Part shown: in pieces, positions 1-10,732 of the stretch
Layout of the letters: each line of letters opens with the position of its first letter
How positions within the stretch are numbered: the first letter of the stretch is position 1
Assembly (NCBI GenBank): GCA_022494885.1
Contig: JAGVSM010001158.1
Location: 186,001 to 250,000 of the forward strand
Origin: Micrasema longulum
Taxonomy: Eukaryota > Arthropoda > Insecta > Trichoptera > Brachycentridae
DNA: 64,000 bases
Direction of reading: 5' to 3'
Position numbers and translations under genes: made by a program
Notes under the pieces: model-generated
Databases searched by the model: none
What the model was told of the DNA's origin: nothing
The model's input: the letters and a program-made list of their open reading frames with translations, nothing else

Positions 1-85
1 AAATTTTGGAGCATCAGGGTAAAGTATTTAGTAACTCTTGTATTTGTAAATGCTTTAACTGTAAAATAAAAACATTACAAACATC

Positions 86-620
86 AACAATGTTTTAAGT
101 ATGTCTAAATGTTTGTTGTTATCACTAATACAAAAAACTTTTATCTATTAACCATAATTTGAGCAAACGTCTCACTCCTGTATTTAACTCGGTATTTTTA
201 ATATTGTTTGGTAACATGTTAAATAAAGCTGAAACAGAGAAGGTTAATATTTTGAGAAGGGAAGGGAATATGAAGTTTAGGCATTTACAAGGTTTATGAC
301 CTGTCATTGGCTAGTTTAAGCGGCCACTTTACACACTGTGTAACATTCACTTTTCTGCCTGTGTTTAAACATCCAAATTTACTCAACTCTTCCATCTGTT
401 GACTATTGTGAAGTAAAAGAACTGAAACCTTTAACAAGTGGGCGAGATTCATACAACTGAACGAATTCACTTACTAGGCAACCCCAGAAAATAATTGCTA
501 AACAGTGTGTAAGGCCGCCACTTAAATCAGCTAATAACAGATCATAACCCCGGTAAATGCCTAGGCTTCCAAATTCTCTTCGCAAAATGTTTTCTTTCTA
601 TGTTGCAACAAATTTAGATT
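86..620. mobile_element. FB fold-back element, copy 1 (both arms)
   Basis: Left arm starts with an ACAATGTTTTAAGTATGTC-like end near 87 and carries the family core (GACCTGTCATTGGCTAGTTT near 299-318). The middle holds CTACTAGG-type sequence (near 473). The right arm from about 505 repeats the core as reverse complement (AATAACAGATCATAACCCC) and ends near 620 in GTTGCAACAAATTTAG. The inverted arms are diverged but alignable by eye. No coding capacity. No clear target duplication at this copy. Confidence 0.75.
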
Positions 621-954
621 AAAAATGTCATTCGTAAATACAATATAATTATAGAATATGTAGATAATTTGATATGATAACCTCCATGGAAAACGCAAAT
701 GTTCACAATTAACATTTTTTCACCTGAGATTCTTATTTATTATTTTTTTGTCACATTTTGTCACAAAAAATGTATAATGTTTACATCTTTTGCATAATTT
801 ATAAAAAAACTTAGTTCGTCTTTTTTTGTTAAAATTTTTTTGTTTTCAATACTAATTATGTTTGTTTTCTGAATTTAAAAAAAAAATGTATATGTATATA
901 AAAATATGCTCCAACTTTGGAGCGGACATGAAATATTTTAAGTATCATACATTA

Positions 955-1114
955 AGGTTTAAATTTGTTAAAACAGATAGGAAAAACATTTTTGAGAAGG
1001 AAATATGGGAATCTAGGCATTTACAGGGCTTATGACCCCTCATTGGCTGGTTTAAGTGGCCACTTTACACACTAGTCGGCAAACATTTTGACATACTCAA
1101 AACATTGTTGAATT
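955..1114. mobile_element. FB fold-back element, copy 2 (short, internally deleted)
   Basis: One arm (ATTTTTGAGAAGG near 989, then the TTATGACC.CTCATTGGCTGG core) runs straight into a reversed outer end (CATACTCAAAACATTGTTG near 1091-1109), so most of the second arm is missing. The motif ATACATT lies on both sides (near 946 and 1112), a possible but weak target duplication. Confidence 0.65.
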
Positions 1115-2175
1115 ATACATTTAATCATTACCCATTTTTTCGTTACCCGTTTTGCATTAAAGAATAATGTAAAATGTATTGAATATAATTAATTTAAGCA
1201 ATATGCACCATAATCTTGTGTAACATGTTTACGGTTTGTGTTTTTCTAAACTTTTTAATTTAATGTTTTTTATTTATGAAATTAATTTTTATTCTAATTT
1301 TTTTATTTAGTTTTGGTTAGAATTCAAGAAATTGCAAGTGGCAATAAGTCCGCTATTTAATTGTGTATACCTTTGTTATTATTATTAATATAACGACACA
1401 TATATTGAACAGCCTTCGTGTTTCTCTAATATCATAATTTTTTCTCTGCTTTGTCTCGATCGACCAGTCGATTGAAAACGATCGGCCGGCCACTACTGTC
1501 GTGTAGGATACATTGCCAAGAAAAAAGTTAAAGAGGCAGGCTATTGAGTGGAGGGCGCGTGTCTCATATTTCTAATCTGCCTCTCCTATTCCAGATCCTC
1601 AAAGTGTGAATGTGCGAGTGTGTGAACAGCTATCTTCCCTTGGATGTCGTAATATGTTAATGCGGCATTCAAATGTTTTAGGGATGAAACAAATACTCGA
1701 ATGAGCGCGTGTGTTTTGATTAAGAAACTCCGGACATTTTATCCGATATTGTTTGCACATGGCTTGATATTCCTCTCCAAACAATGCTCTCGTGACACAT
1801 TGATATCATAGCCGCCAACAGAACAATGGCCCAAAACGGAGGCGGAATGGAAGCAAATGGAGGCAAAATGGAGGCGAAATGGAAGATACGGCAAACTAGA
1901 AGATATCACGCCGCGTTGTCACTGGAATATGGCGGATAGAATTGGAACTAACTGGCTAATTAAACTTGCGAAACACAAACCATTTGTTGTGACAACCAAC
2001 AGATGTCCGTGGAGTACAGTAAACAGGGGGTTTGTGATCGTATTATAACTACTGTTACACCCTTCCTGGGTGAAACAAGCCAAACAAGAAACAATTTCAA
2101 TTCATACTTAATGAATTATATTGTCGTAGTTTTGATTAGTTAATTTTGAATGCTGTTATTTTATTAAGAGAAATA
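1115..2175. other. No recognised feature
   Basis: AT-rich up to about 1430. The stretch 1430-2050 is less AT-rich, with repetitive GGAGGC/GGAAGC-like runs at 1839-1885. Short open frames exist but show no family resemblance or splice context. I assign nothing here. Confidence 0.5.
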
Positions 2176-2177
2176 GT

Positions 2178-2350
2178 TTATTTATATTTATTTATTTAAC
2201 GGCTTATGCCTCAACAAAGTATTATAATAATATACTCATTAAAACAAAATACGAAAACGAAAATACGTGAATAAAAACAACATGAAACAAAAATATTCTG
2301 TAGAAAATATAGAAAAAAATAATTAACACTTAAACTCACAACTTTACGGA
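2178..2350 (-). mobile_element. LINE 3' end with (AAAT)n tail
   Basis: Read on the minus strand, an AT-rich 3' untranslated stretch ends in GGCATAAGCCGTTAAATAAA and a tail of TAAA units near 2178-2200. This matches the ending style of the Jockey-like LINEs elsewhere in the window, including a short palindrome (GGC ATAA GCC) just before the tail. No coding part is readable. It is a 5'-truncated copy. Confidence 0.5.
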
Positions 2351-2514
2351 ACCAAAACCACGGCCGGTATTCGTTTTATTAGCCAAAACCGAAGTCGGAA
2401 TTTCAGTCGATCACTAAAAAACAATTACATATGTTTAACAGAAAAACAATTTCGAACAAGTGTTTCCGACTGGATCGCTACTCTCAAATTCGTAAAGACA
2501 CTATCGGTATTTGT

Positions 2515-2625
2515 CTACCATGCCTGAGGTCCGGGTTCGATTCTTGGATAGGGAAGCATAACATTCGGTATAGACTAGTTTATTAAACCACTTTACACAC
2601 TGTATAATATTCTCGTCTCTAAAAT
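2515..2625 (+). mobile_element. SINE head fragment followed by FB fragment
   Basis: ATGCCTGAGGTCCGGGTTCG and ATTCTTGG at 2520-2547 resemble the T-arm half of a tRNA, with a pol III B-box like GGTTCGATTC. The A-box half is not recognisable. From about 2575 the text TAAACCACTTTACACACTG is a scrap of the FB arm core. Confidence 0.4.
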
Positions 2626-2701
2626 GTTAATTATGTCTGTTATATTCAGTATGTATGGTAGTAAATATTTGTAAAATACAGCTGACTGAGTTTTCTGTAT
2701 C

Positions 2702-2736
2702 TACCGGTTTCGAAACATAACCGTCTCTTTTCCAGG
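2702..2736 (-). ncRNA. Hammerhead-like motif of Penelope type (degenerate)
   Basis: On the minus strand: CCTGGAAAA, then GAGAC / loop / GTTTC (a 5-bp stem with one G-U), then GAAACCGGTA. The layout matches the stem II, GAAA and GUA parts of a hammerhead ribozyme as found in Penelope-like elements. The first box is CTGGAAA rather than CTGANGA, so this copy is probably inactive. The closest relatives in the window are at 33813 and 44995. Confidence 0.4.
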
Positions 2737-2749
2737 ACACTAATTTCAC

Positions 2750-3780
2750 TAACATGCAAATTCCACTTTACATCTTTATAGTAGTTGCCTAAAAATATAA
2801 AATCAACTTGCTAATAGGACACATACCAGCTAACACCAACGTGCACTGATTATAATAAAAATATATTTTATGTTGTGCAATATGAAATATTAACTAGTAA
2901 AAAACACGTTCTGCGTTGTTGTATATTTCTAAAACATTATTTCCGATTAGTTGAGCTAATACTTAACATAAAGTTTCTGTGATATCACAATTCACGAGAC
3001 TCCTGTCTCCTGTCTCCTGTCACAAGCAAGGTGTACACTGCTTTCTGAGGTATCATCTGCAGCGCGCTCCAAGTTTCGTGGATGTTATTTCCATAATATC
3101 GTGATTAACGTCATACAAATATAGGAACTGAAGCGTTAAGTCTGAGGAATAAGGCATTTCAGAAACTCGCTAGAAGAAAATCACATTCTAACGAGACGTG
3201 AATCAGCGCTGTCTGGAAAATTTGACGTGTATTCTCTTGTAATATGCCTCGTGAAATGAAGTGCTTTTTTCTTATGTTTCATTACTTTCTTTACGGGGGG
3301 TGTCAATAAATGTTTTCAACTGATTCACAGAACCGACTAAATTACATCTTACTATTTATCTTGTTAAATTATATCTCTTTAAACCAAATATATTTGGACC
3401 CTTGTATTTAGTAGCCTTACGTGTCATGCACAAGGCTTAGTGACTCGGAAAAAAATGTTATTGTTTATCTTGGAAGTGGGACGTTCGATCACTGATTTTG
3501 GTTTATTACCTTGAGGAGTCCAATCACCATAGTTGCAAAGTCCAAGAACAATGGCGCGTGATATCTACTTTTAACGACAATGTGAATATCTGTTAAATAT
3601 ATTCCATCTTTCCTGCATTCTGCATCAAGATTATGGCGTTGTTAACTGCAAAATGGGCACTGAAATAACAGTTGTTAGAGACTCTGTGAAGAAATTAATT
3701 GCATGGACAATAGTCATCATTCCTTAATTCAAACCAATATTTTCACAATTTCATAGCTCCGTGTCCGGTAAAAATTTGGG
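2750..3780. other. No recognised gene; small CTCCTGT triplication
   Basis: Mixed-composition sequence without a coding signature. The only local structure I see is three tandem copies of a 7-bp unit (CTCCTGT) at 3001-3020. The rest is unassigned. Confidence 0.5.
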
Positions 3781-4240
3781 TCGTTTCAAAAGTACTTTGG
3801 TGATGACGACGGAAGTTTGCTGCATCAGCCAGCGTTGGGAAAAACATTTTAGTGATTTTACCTTAAGAAGAAGCGCGGCAATGATCCTCCCAACGCTGCT
3901 GCGTATTTTGTTTTATACAGCGTTTAGTGCCGTTCTTTTTAAAGTTGCGGCTTTTGCTCGTTCATTTGCTTTCTCATTTTCATGGATACCAGCATGTCCT
4001 ATTATCCAGCATGTTTGAATAATCATCTCTCTTTTTTAGATCCTTAATTTTATTCTGAATATCTACCTTTACAATAAATGGATTTACCGACCGAGTATCA
4101 GTTATAACTTTAACATCCGAACGTCTATCTGTTAATATTTTTGCAATAACCCACCTCTTTGATGATTTTTTGAATAACCATTCAAGAGCTCTTCGTATTG
4201 CGCGTAGTTCAGCCTGAAAAACTGAGCAGAAATCGTCTAA
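3780..4240 (-). pseudogene. LINE RNase H domain relic
   Basis: Minus-strand reading gives FCSVFQAELRAIRRALEWLF, then VITDTRS, then (after a frame change) WIIGHAGIHENEKANERAKA. This is the ribonuclease H domain found at the C-terminal side of I/R1/LOA-type LINEs, where it degrades the RNA strand during reverse transcription. The Glu of QAEL and the Asp of ITD are conserved. The final metal-binding Asp of the usual NEKAD motif is Asn here. With one frameshift and a stop after TALNAV, it is a dead fragment. No other part of the same element is recognised next to it. Confidence 0.8.
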
Positions 4241-4612
4241 TTTAAACTGTATTTATATATTAATTAAAACTAAACATATGTTTTTATATCTTAACGTTAG
4301 ATTTTTTTTTTTTTTTTAAAGATATAAATTTTTCTTCCCATTTCTTAATATTTTTTTTCTACCTTAAATAAAATTTGATCAAGGGACAAATATGTCATAA
4401 TATTTCTGTAGTCAGATTAATCCACAAACTAAAATATTTTAGTGTGGTTTTACAATAATAAATCACCATTCTAAATGATTCTTTTTTATGTGTACTTACT
4501 GAAATATTAATTGAAACTTTTGAAATTAAAAAACATATGGTCCCTTCTGCAATCTGACTACCGATTTATTTATTGATGTATTAAAAAAATAAAAAATAAT
4601 GTATTTGAGAAG

Positions 4613-4785
4613 TTTTTTTTCGCACCACAACAAGGCAGGAGGCTCAATCACAGTGGTGAATTACAGCACAAAACACTCAACCTTGAGAAAAATCATATTT
4701 GGTTTTGATTTTCTCTCCTAGAATCGAACCCGGAACCTTCCATGCCTGCGTCAAACATCGTAACCACTACACCACGGAAGCCGCC
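4613..4785 (-). mobile_element. tRNA-derived SINE (Val-like head), minus strand
   Basis: Reads 5'-3' on the minus strand: a tRNA-like head (GGCTTCCGTGGTGTAGTGGT, the A box; GGTTCCGGGTTCGATTC, the B box), a body with TTGAGTGTTTTGTGCTGTAA and CCTGCCTTGTTGTGGTGC, and a terminal A-run (the T-run at 4613-4620). The head is closest by eye to tRNA-Val(CAC). It shares head and body with the plus-strand copy at 42348-42525, so the family is real. Transcription would be by RNA polymerase III from the internal promoter. Confidence 0.85.
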
Positions 4786-5402
4786 AATATCTAGACATGG
4801 TCTGAAAAGACACCCAGGAGATGGAGGAACAGTTGATCTTTATCATCTCAGGAGAACGACTACTTTTCTGTGACACAGATATCTGGATCTTTTAAAAAAT
4901 GGAAAAAAAAAATTAATTAAAGTTTTTTAATTTTTACGAAAAATCAAAAAATTATTGCTTAAATAATGAATTTGAAATAATTTAATGATTTAACTAATAA
5001 ATTTCATAAAACGATTTAGAGTTACATAATTTTTCACAAAACAAATTATTAATTCTCTGTTGACACAGCAGACGTAACGGCTTGCGCAAATTGTATTCCC
5101 AATACAATACCCAATAATTAAACAAAACTGTGGCTGGCATTGTTAGGTCAGTGAAATTATAATGACAATAGTTAGAGCAATTGAAATGTATCGTAGAACC
5201 GTTACTGAACCGATTATCACGTGTTCCAATAACAAGAGATTTACTTTAATATAATCACAATATCTACTTTAAATACTATTTCTATTTTTGGGTGTGAATA
5301 TTTTATTGGGTTTTATCGTTTTATTGAGTTGTACCTTTTTTTATTCGGTTAATTTATATTTAAGTTTAGTTACTCTAAGTTGCAAAGTTTTTGGGAGAAG
5401 AA
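4786..5402. other. No recognised feature
   Basis: AT-rich, with A- and T-runs near 4890-4950. I see no coding or repeat signature that matches other parts of the window. Confidence 0.5.
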
Positions 5403-5720
5403 GATAGATATTCCTCAATCTAGTGGAATCGACTTCCTTAAAATGAAGTCCACGAGGGTTATGAAAAGGAACGGTGCAAGGACGCAACCTTGACGAATTC
5501 CGGTGGTGACCTCAAACCAATCTATGACAACATCGTTGATTCTGATTTGGCATTTGCTACTTGAGTGGAGGTTGGTAAGTTCGACTAGTTTTGAAGGCAC
5601 GCCGTATAATTCTAGTATTTTCTAGAGTGTAGGTCTATGCGGACTATCAAACACTTTTTTGTAATCTACTAAGCACATAGCCAAGGGACCTCCAAGGAAT
5701 AGTGGATGCCTTCTGAGAGC
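5403..5720 (-). pseudogene. Reverse transcriptase fragment of RTE-like LINE
   Basis: Minus-strand translation gives LAMCLVDYKKVFDSP (RT motif A, with the catalytic Asp in VDY), one stop, then LYGVPSKLVEL, and WFEVTTGIRQGCVLAPFLF (RT motif B, the G.RQGC..P.LF signature). The YxDD box is not reached. The reading is nearly continuous in one frame, about 100 residues of an RT domain that is normally several hundred. The 5' side breaks at about 5721, where the 3' end of another LINE abuts, suggesting an insertion at that point. It belongs with the same lineage as 7951-8240 and 37683-38270. Confidence 0.85.
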
Positions 5721-5721
5721 C

Positions 5722-6460
5722 TAATTTATTTATTTTATTTATTTATTTTTTCATTCAAAATTATACTAGTTTAAATATTAATGAACTTATTAAGGCTTTT
5801 AGGGGCCGTGTCAAGCCATGATAATTAACAACAAAAATACATAGTAAAATTGATTAGATTAAATTATAATGACATGTGATGCAATAGAATAACAATCTAG
5901 AAAAAAAGGTGTGAGTAATAAATAATAAAATTCCACAGAATACAATGCAAAAAAGATAATCAGAAATAACTTTTAAGACATAAATTATACAAATTTAGAT
6001 TCACACATAGTGAAAAATATAAAATAATGGTATCATTAAAATCAACAAAATAATAGAAAAATATAGTAGTATAAAAAAATATATATATATCATTTAAATT
6101 TATAGAAAAAGAATAAATATATAAAACATAATTGAGATGTGTTTTCTTGAAACTCACTCAATACTCAATAGTAAGAAATAGGAGTAATAAATAATATGTT
6201 AAATAATAGTAAGTACTAAATTAAATAATACAAAAAAAATATAATGAAAATATCAAGATATATAAAATAATAAAAAATAGAAAAAGAATTTATATATAAA
6301 ACATAATTGAGATATGTTTTCTTGAAACTCACTGAATACTATAGTAAGAAATAGGAGTTATAAATAATATGTCAAATAATAGCAAGTACTAAATGAAATA
6401 ATACAAAAAAAAATATAATGAAAATATCAAGATATATAAAATCAAATAGATGTAAAAGTA
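5722..6460 (-). mobile_element. LINE 3' untranslated region, AT-rich
   Basis: On the minus strand the segment ends in GACACGGCCCCTAAAAGCC, an AT stretch and an (AAAT)n-like tail at 5722-5752. This is typical of a 5'-truncated LINE. It lies directly against the RT fragment at 5720. The inner part (6103-6442) holds a tandem duplication listed separately. No coding part is readable. Confidence 0.45.
6103..6442. repeat. Tandem duplication, about 175-bp period
   Basis: Two units, 6103-6268 and 6278-6442, share long blocks such as ACATAATTGAGAT.TGTTTTC, AAACTCACT.AATACT and AATATCAAGATATATAAAAT, with only a handful of differences. A recent local duplication inside an AT-rich LINE tail. Confidence 0.9.
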
Positions 6461-6626
6461 TGGAAGGAAAAAAGATTCATAAAATTTTGCTTATTGCTTA
6501 TCTCGAACTTCGAAAAAATTGACAACCTCGTCACTTTACAAATTTCAATATTATGATTATAAGTCAATTTTTTTTTTCAATGTTTCTGTTGTTTGATTAT
6601 AATTTTGGATTTTCATTTACTTCTGT

Positions 6627-6656
6627 AAATAATAATAATAATAATAATAATAATAA
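6627..6656. repeat. (AAT)10 microsatellite
   Basis: Uninterrupted AAT units. The surrounding 6460-7535 holds no other recognised feature. Confidence 0.95.
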
Positions 6657-7538
6657 GCACAGTTTATTTAAAAAAATAAAAATTACTATATCTACTACAT
6701 ACACACTTAGGTATTAGATTTCTCTGGATCATGTCTAGTCTGCCTGACTAGGTACAACCTGTTTTAAGGCAGACATTTTTATGCAAAAATAAACAATTAC
6801 ATTACTGCCTACTTATTCATTTACTATTCAATTATACAATATTAATTTATTATTTAAGAATTTATTTTTAGTAAATTTTCCGATTTTTCTCTACCTAAAC
6901 CCAGTAACCAATTTTGTACAAATTTATGAAATTGAATCCGGGTATGGTTTTACAATGTTTGGGTAACATATTGAATATCTTGGGGCCCAAAAACCTGAAA
7001 TTTCTTACCCGAATTCAGAGCTTGTGATAGACCCCATGACCCATCCTCTAGTTTGACTTCTGGTAGTGTGGGAGTGTTCCTTTTGGGATTTGGTAGAATA
7101 ATTTGCTTTCACAAACATTATTATTCCTAAACGAAAAAACGGCTATCAGGATTCACGGTGCGAATGTTGATGAATTAAGAAAGCCAGAAAACCCGAAAAA
7201 GACATGGCACAAAGGCGGATAAGTAAAAAAATGGATGAATGTAGAGGAAGCATAAAAAATAAAATAATGTATAAAAAATCGATTTAAGTTGCGTTCTTCA
7301 AACTCTGCCTACTCCTACGGCGAACGGCGTGAAGGTTTGTTTGTAGACAAGAATAGGATTTCGCTCCCTAGGAAGTAATCAAGATGGACATATTATTACA
7401 ACAGAGATCGATGACATTTTTTAAACTTATAATAATAATTTTGCGTGCCACCATGGAATAGGAAATTCTAAAGCTGTCAATCAATTGAATTATTGACGTA
7501 ATCTCTCCATAATTTATTTACTATGATATGGGTGTCGC

Positions 7539-7946
7539 AATAGGGAAATATCACTTTTTTTACATTTAAGTAATAAAGGTCTATGAAATACTCGTACTGT
7601 CCAGTAAAAATTTTTTTTTTTTGCTTATTATTATTAAATTTAAAATTTTGAATTCCCGCAAAAGCTATGATTTCATTGGCCGCGCCATTAATACGTCACG
7701 ATTCATGTTTATTTTTTCCCACCTTTAAAATTTGTGTAGAACAATTTCAAGAATCTTGACGTCCCAACAACCGAGGCCAAACACGTCGCGTCTTTCTACA
7801 AAGTATTTTTATTGGATTTCTTTTTTACAAATATGTATGAAAACATTTCTCCGCAATACCCATTGATTTTGAAAACACAATTAATTATTCTTAATTAATT
7901 TCATATATTTTTTTTCGGTATTCATAGTATGTGATATTTCCCTATT
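7539..7946. mobile_element. Candidate non-autonomous DNA transposon, 16-bp TIRs
   Basis: AATAGGGAAATATCAC at 7539-7554 has its exact reverse complement at 7931-7946, delimiting 408 bp. No open frame inside. The flanking bases do not show an obvious target duplication, so the superfamily is unknown. The element abuts the LINE fragment that starts at 7951. Confidence 0.55.
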
Positions 7947-7950
7947 CCAT

Positions 7951-8240
7951 CTAACTTCTTGACTCCGGATTCTGCCCCTTACGTTTTGAGTAGTTATTTA
8001 GTTTTTCTCTCTCTCTATCTATACTCATCTCTATTGCATACACCATGATTGGTCTGACACACGTTTTGTAAATCCGAATCTTTTTTCCAATCCGCATGTG
8101 TTCTTTCCAAAATACGACATTTCTTAGACATCCAGATGTTTTACTAACTAAAATGGATATGTGATTATTTAAGTCCCGAATTGAGTTGTACCTCCCGAGA
8201 ATGTAATTCATATTTATTTTATTTGTAAAATACTTTGTCT
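7951..8240 (-). pseudogene. RTE-like LINE, C-terminal part of reverse transcriptase
   Basis: Minus-strand reading YILGRYNSIRDLNNHI, SGCLRNVVFWKEHMRIGKK and IRIYKTCVRPIMVYAIEM is the conserved block after the RT palm in insect endonuclease-RT LINEs (compare the widespread 'KVRIYKTCVRPIMTYAIET' style). About 95 residues remain in frame. Same lineage as 5403-5720 and 37683-38270. Not functional by itself. Confidence 0.85.
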
Positions 8241-9120
8241 TGTATGATTTATTAATAAATAAAAAATATAAAAGTATAGGCAATCACTTTAACGCTTATA
8301 ACTTTTTTTCTTTTTTTTACATTGTACTCGCATACTCAACCACCCTACTGGAGTAACCCATGCGGAGGGATAACTTATGACCTGTCATCAAGTATAAAAT
8401 TATTATCTCAATTTTTACTTTATATTTTTGTTTCCCAGTGTATTATAACGCGTCTTCAGTCAAATTATGAAGGTATACTCGTAAATACCTCTATTTGGAA
8501 CGCTAGTCCTGCTTGTGACATTACTTGGATAATAAGCGTTTCCCGTGTTTTCTCTGACAGCTGTCACAACGAACAAATTGTATCTAACTCTACGTCATCA
8601 AAACGAATTGCTAGTGTCGCATGTGCATAAGCTGCATGCTAGATAGTATATCTTGGACTACTATGGTATGTGATAATTAACTCTGTAATGCGAAAATCAT
8701 AGAATTAAGAATAGTCCAAAAACCGCATACGCGCATCAAATAGAAGGCGACTAAACTACTCTTAAAGGAGTAGTTTTATGTTTGGACCCATTAGTTTCTT
8801 TGTAGACGTTGCTCAGTTTGCAACTCCCGATTTGAATTTGAACAAAGCTGTGCATAATCGCTTATTTAGACGATTCGCCTCTCTTAGACAGTATTGTTTT
8901 TCTGTGATATTTTCGACGTGTTAATACTTAACCAATTGTTATGAAGTTGCCACGTTTGCTCAATAACTTGTTAAAACATGAAGTGAACTATAAATCAACT
9001 ACCTTGCGCACTACAAAACTTGCAATTGGTGTTAACCATCTACAATTCTCGAATAGATATATATATACATATTGTTGTTTTCATTTGTGAATTGCCAATT
9101 TTATATTTTTAAGTCCGAAG
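8241..9120. other. Mixed region without recognised gene
   Basis: The stretch 8400-8630 is less AT-rich and contains the palindrome TGACAGCTGTCA (8556-8567), but no coding signature. A 21-bp word at 8698-8718 recurs exactly at 40986-41006. A reverse-complement relative of it starts near 8652, so a short MITE remnant is likely at 8650-8720. Confidence 0.4.
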
Positions 9121-9124
9121 GTAA

Positions 9125-9355
9125 GGTGATCAGCCGTACTCTTCGGGTAAACCCGGACCTCAAACATGGTAGAAGAACGTGTTAACTACTACACCGTGAG
9201 GCAGACTTATCTCCACTCGATTTCCTTATTCAGGATTTTTACCTAAGAGCAGCCATCGAGTCGAAAACACTCGTACGGGATTCTAGTTTTATATCACATA
9301 GAGAACCGTGTTCTTTATCTGCCCGATCACAAAAAGTGGTGTCATAACTCATGGA
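9125..9355 (-). repeat. Dispersed repeat D with tRNA-like segment, copy 1
   Basis: The minus-strand stretch 9206-9125 looks like a tRNA-derived head (CGGTGTAGTAGTTAAC, A box; GAGGTCCGGGTTTACC, B box). Similarity to a second locus (34690-34890) extends past the tRNA-like part: GAGGCAGA.TTAT, CTCGATTTCCTT, CCATCGAGTCGAAA and ACTCGT all recur in order. So the repeat unit is larger than a simple SINE head. No protein coding. Confidence 0.65.
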
Positions 9356-9474
9356 AAATTTAGGAATGAAATCCTTAAGTGTTATTAAATTTTGCGATTT
9401 GAGTTTAGACTAATAATATTTCTGACCTAAATTCCATCCCACACTAAACTAAGTACCCATCAAATTAATACCTT

Positions 9475-9710
9475 CCTTCACGGTCCAGACGAAGCGGAAA
9501 GGGGTTCCATTTTCAAAAACAGATTCGACGTCTCCCGCCTTCCGGTCACACGTGATCCAATTACCTCGTGACGTCACGTCCGCGTGATGACGTCACGTAG
9601 GGTATCCACGCGTCACGTGCAGATACGGCAGACATTTGGGGGTACCACGAATACCCGACTGCAGCTTATCCTAGACGTATTATGTGACGAAGTTACAGGG
9701 TAAAGTGGCC
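9475..9710. promoter_or_regulatory. GC-rich block with two CRE octamers and two CACGTG boxes
   Basis: In an otherwise AT-rich context, 9475-9710 is rich in CG dinucleotides. It holds TGACGTCA at 9569-9576 and again at 9588-9595, and CACGTG at 9549-9554 and 9614-9619. TGACGTCA is the full CREB/ATF palindrome and CACGTG a bHLH E-box. Such clustering is typical of a promoter or enhancer, but no gene start is visible on either side. It could instead be part of a mobile element. Confidence 0.4.
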
Positions 9711-9899
9711 AATTACGTAGATATAAATTATCTACAACATTTTTTGCGTATGTCCAAATCTTTGAAGACAAATTACGGATTTTTCCCGGTCGGATGTCAA
9801 ACAAACCATCGCGCCCTTTTCCCGTTCCCATTTATTACGTTTTCTATTCTACTCTTTTTACCCTTTTCTTACTGTACAGACAAAATCCGAGTGTTCCGG

Positions 9900-10730
9900 T
9901 GCTGTGAATGAGTGATTTTAAATCTGAAATAAAGATTAATTATAGGCTTTTGCTTCAATCAGCTCTATTTGTAGTTAAAATATTTGAAATGTAATTGCTA
10001 AAAACATTTGCTAACGCTTATAGCGTGAGCAACCGGTCCACCCTTGGCGAAGCTCCGAGAACTACTGAGCGTTTTGTGGCAGCGGTACAGGCTGGCCTTG
10101 GTCATGCGTGAAATCTTCTCTCTCACTCCATAGCGTCGATAGTGAGACGTAAAGAGTCTTTGAGACAATCGTATATTTTATATTGTTATACTTCGTCACC
10201 GCGACAATCCGTAACAACAATACATAATTTTAATAATTGATTTTTTTTTGGTATTTCATATTCGGTACATCTCCTTTACGCAATATTTATTTTTTTATTA
10301 AAAAAAACATGTACATTCGAAAAAAAAGTTTTTTTGATCCATAAAGAGCATAATACGTATTCTATGACCAATAAATGTTTTTATAGTAAACAAGAATTAA
10401 CATTTGAAAATTGTAGAAATTTAGAGCTTTTTTCGTCGATAACATGTTTCCTATATTTTTTGACTCAAACACATTTTCCGTGTTGTGTGGGAAATTCTAG
10501 TTTACTAAATCTATATATTTGTCGAGATCCATTTATGATCGTGCTTCAATATATTTGCTCTATCGGGATACACTCGTTTAATGCCATTATGCGCTTTAGA
10601 GCCAACAACATTCTTCACAATAAGTGTACTGATATTGTCGCTCCTTTGCTTTATAGTAAAGATCTACTTCTGGCCAACGAACTCGTATTTAATATATCAA
10701 TATTCATGTCCACTCATTGACAAGACCTAT
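9900..10730. other. No recognised gene; short repeat related to 58.1 kb
   Basis: AGTGAGACGTAAAGAGT near 10139-10155 recurs near 58146-58162, and both lie at the end of a GC-richer stretch of about 150 bp. Open frames at 10334-10870 have no recognisable motif and AT-driven composition. I do not call a gene. Confidence 0.4.
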
Positions 10731-10732
10731 GA

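Noticed and set aside
3761..4018. 85-codon plus-strand frame
   Set aside because: It is the antisense of the LINE RNase H domain read on the minus strand.
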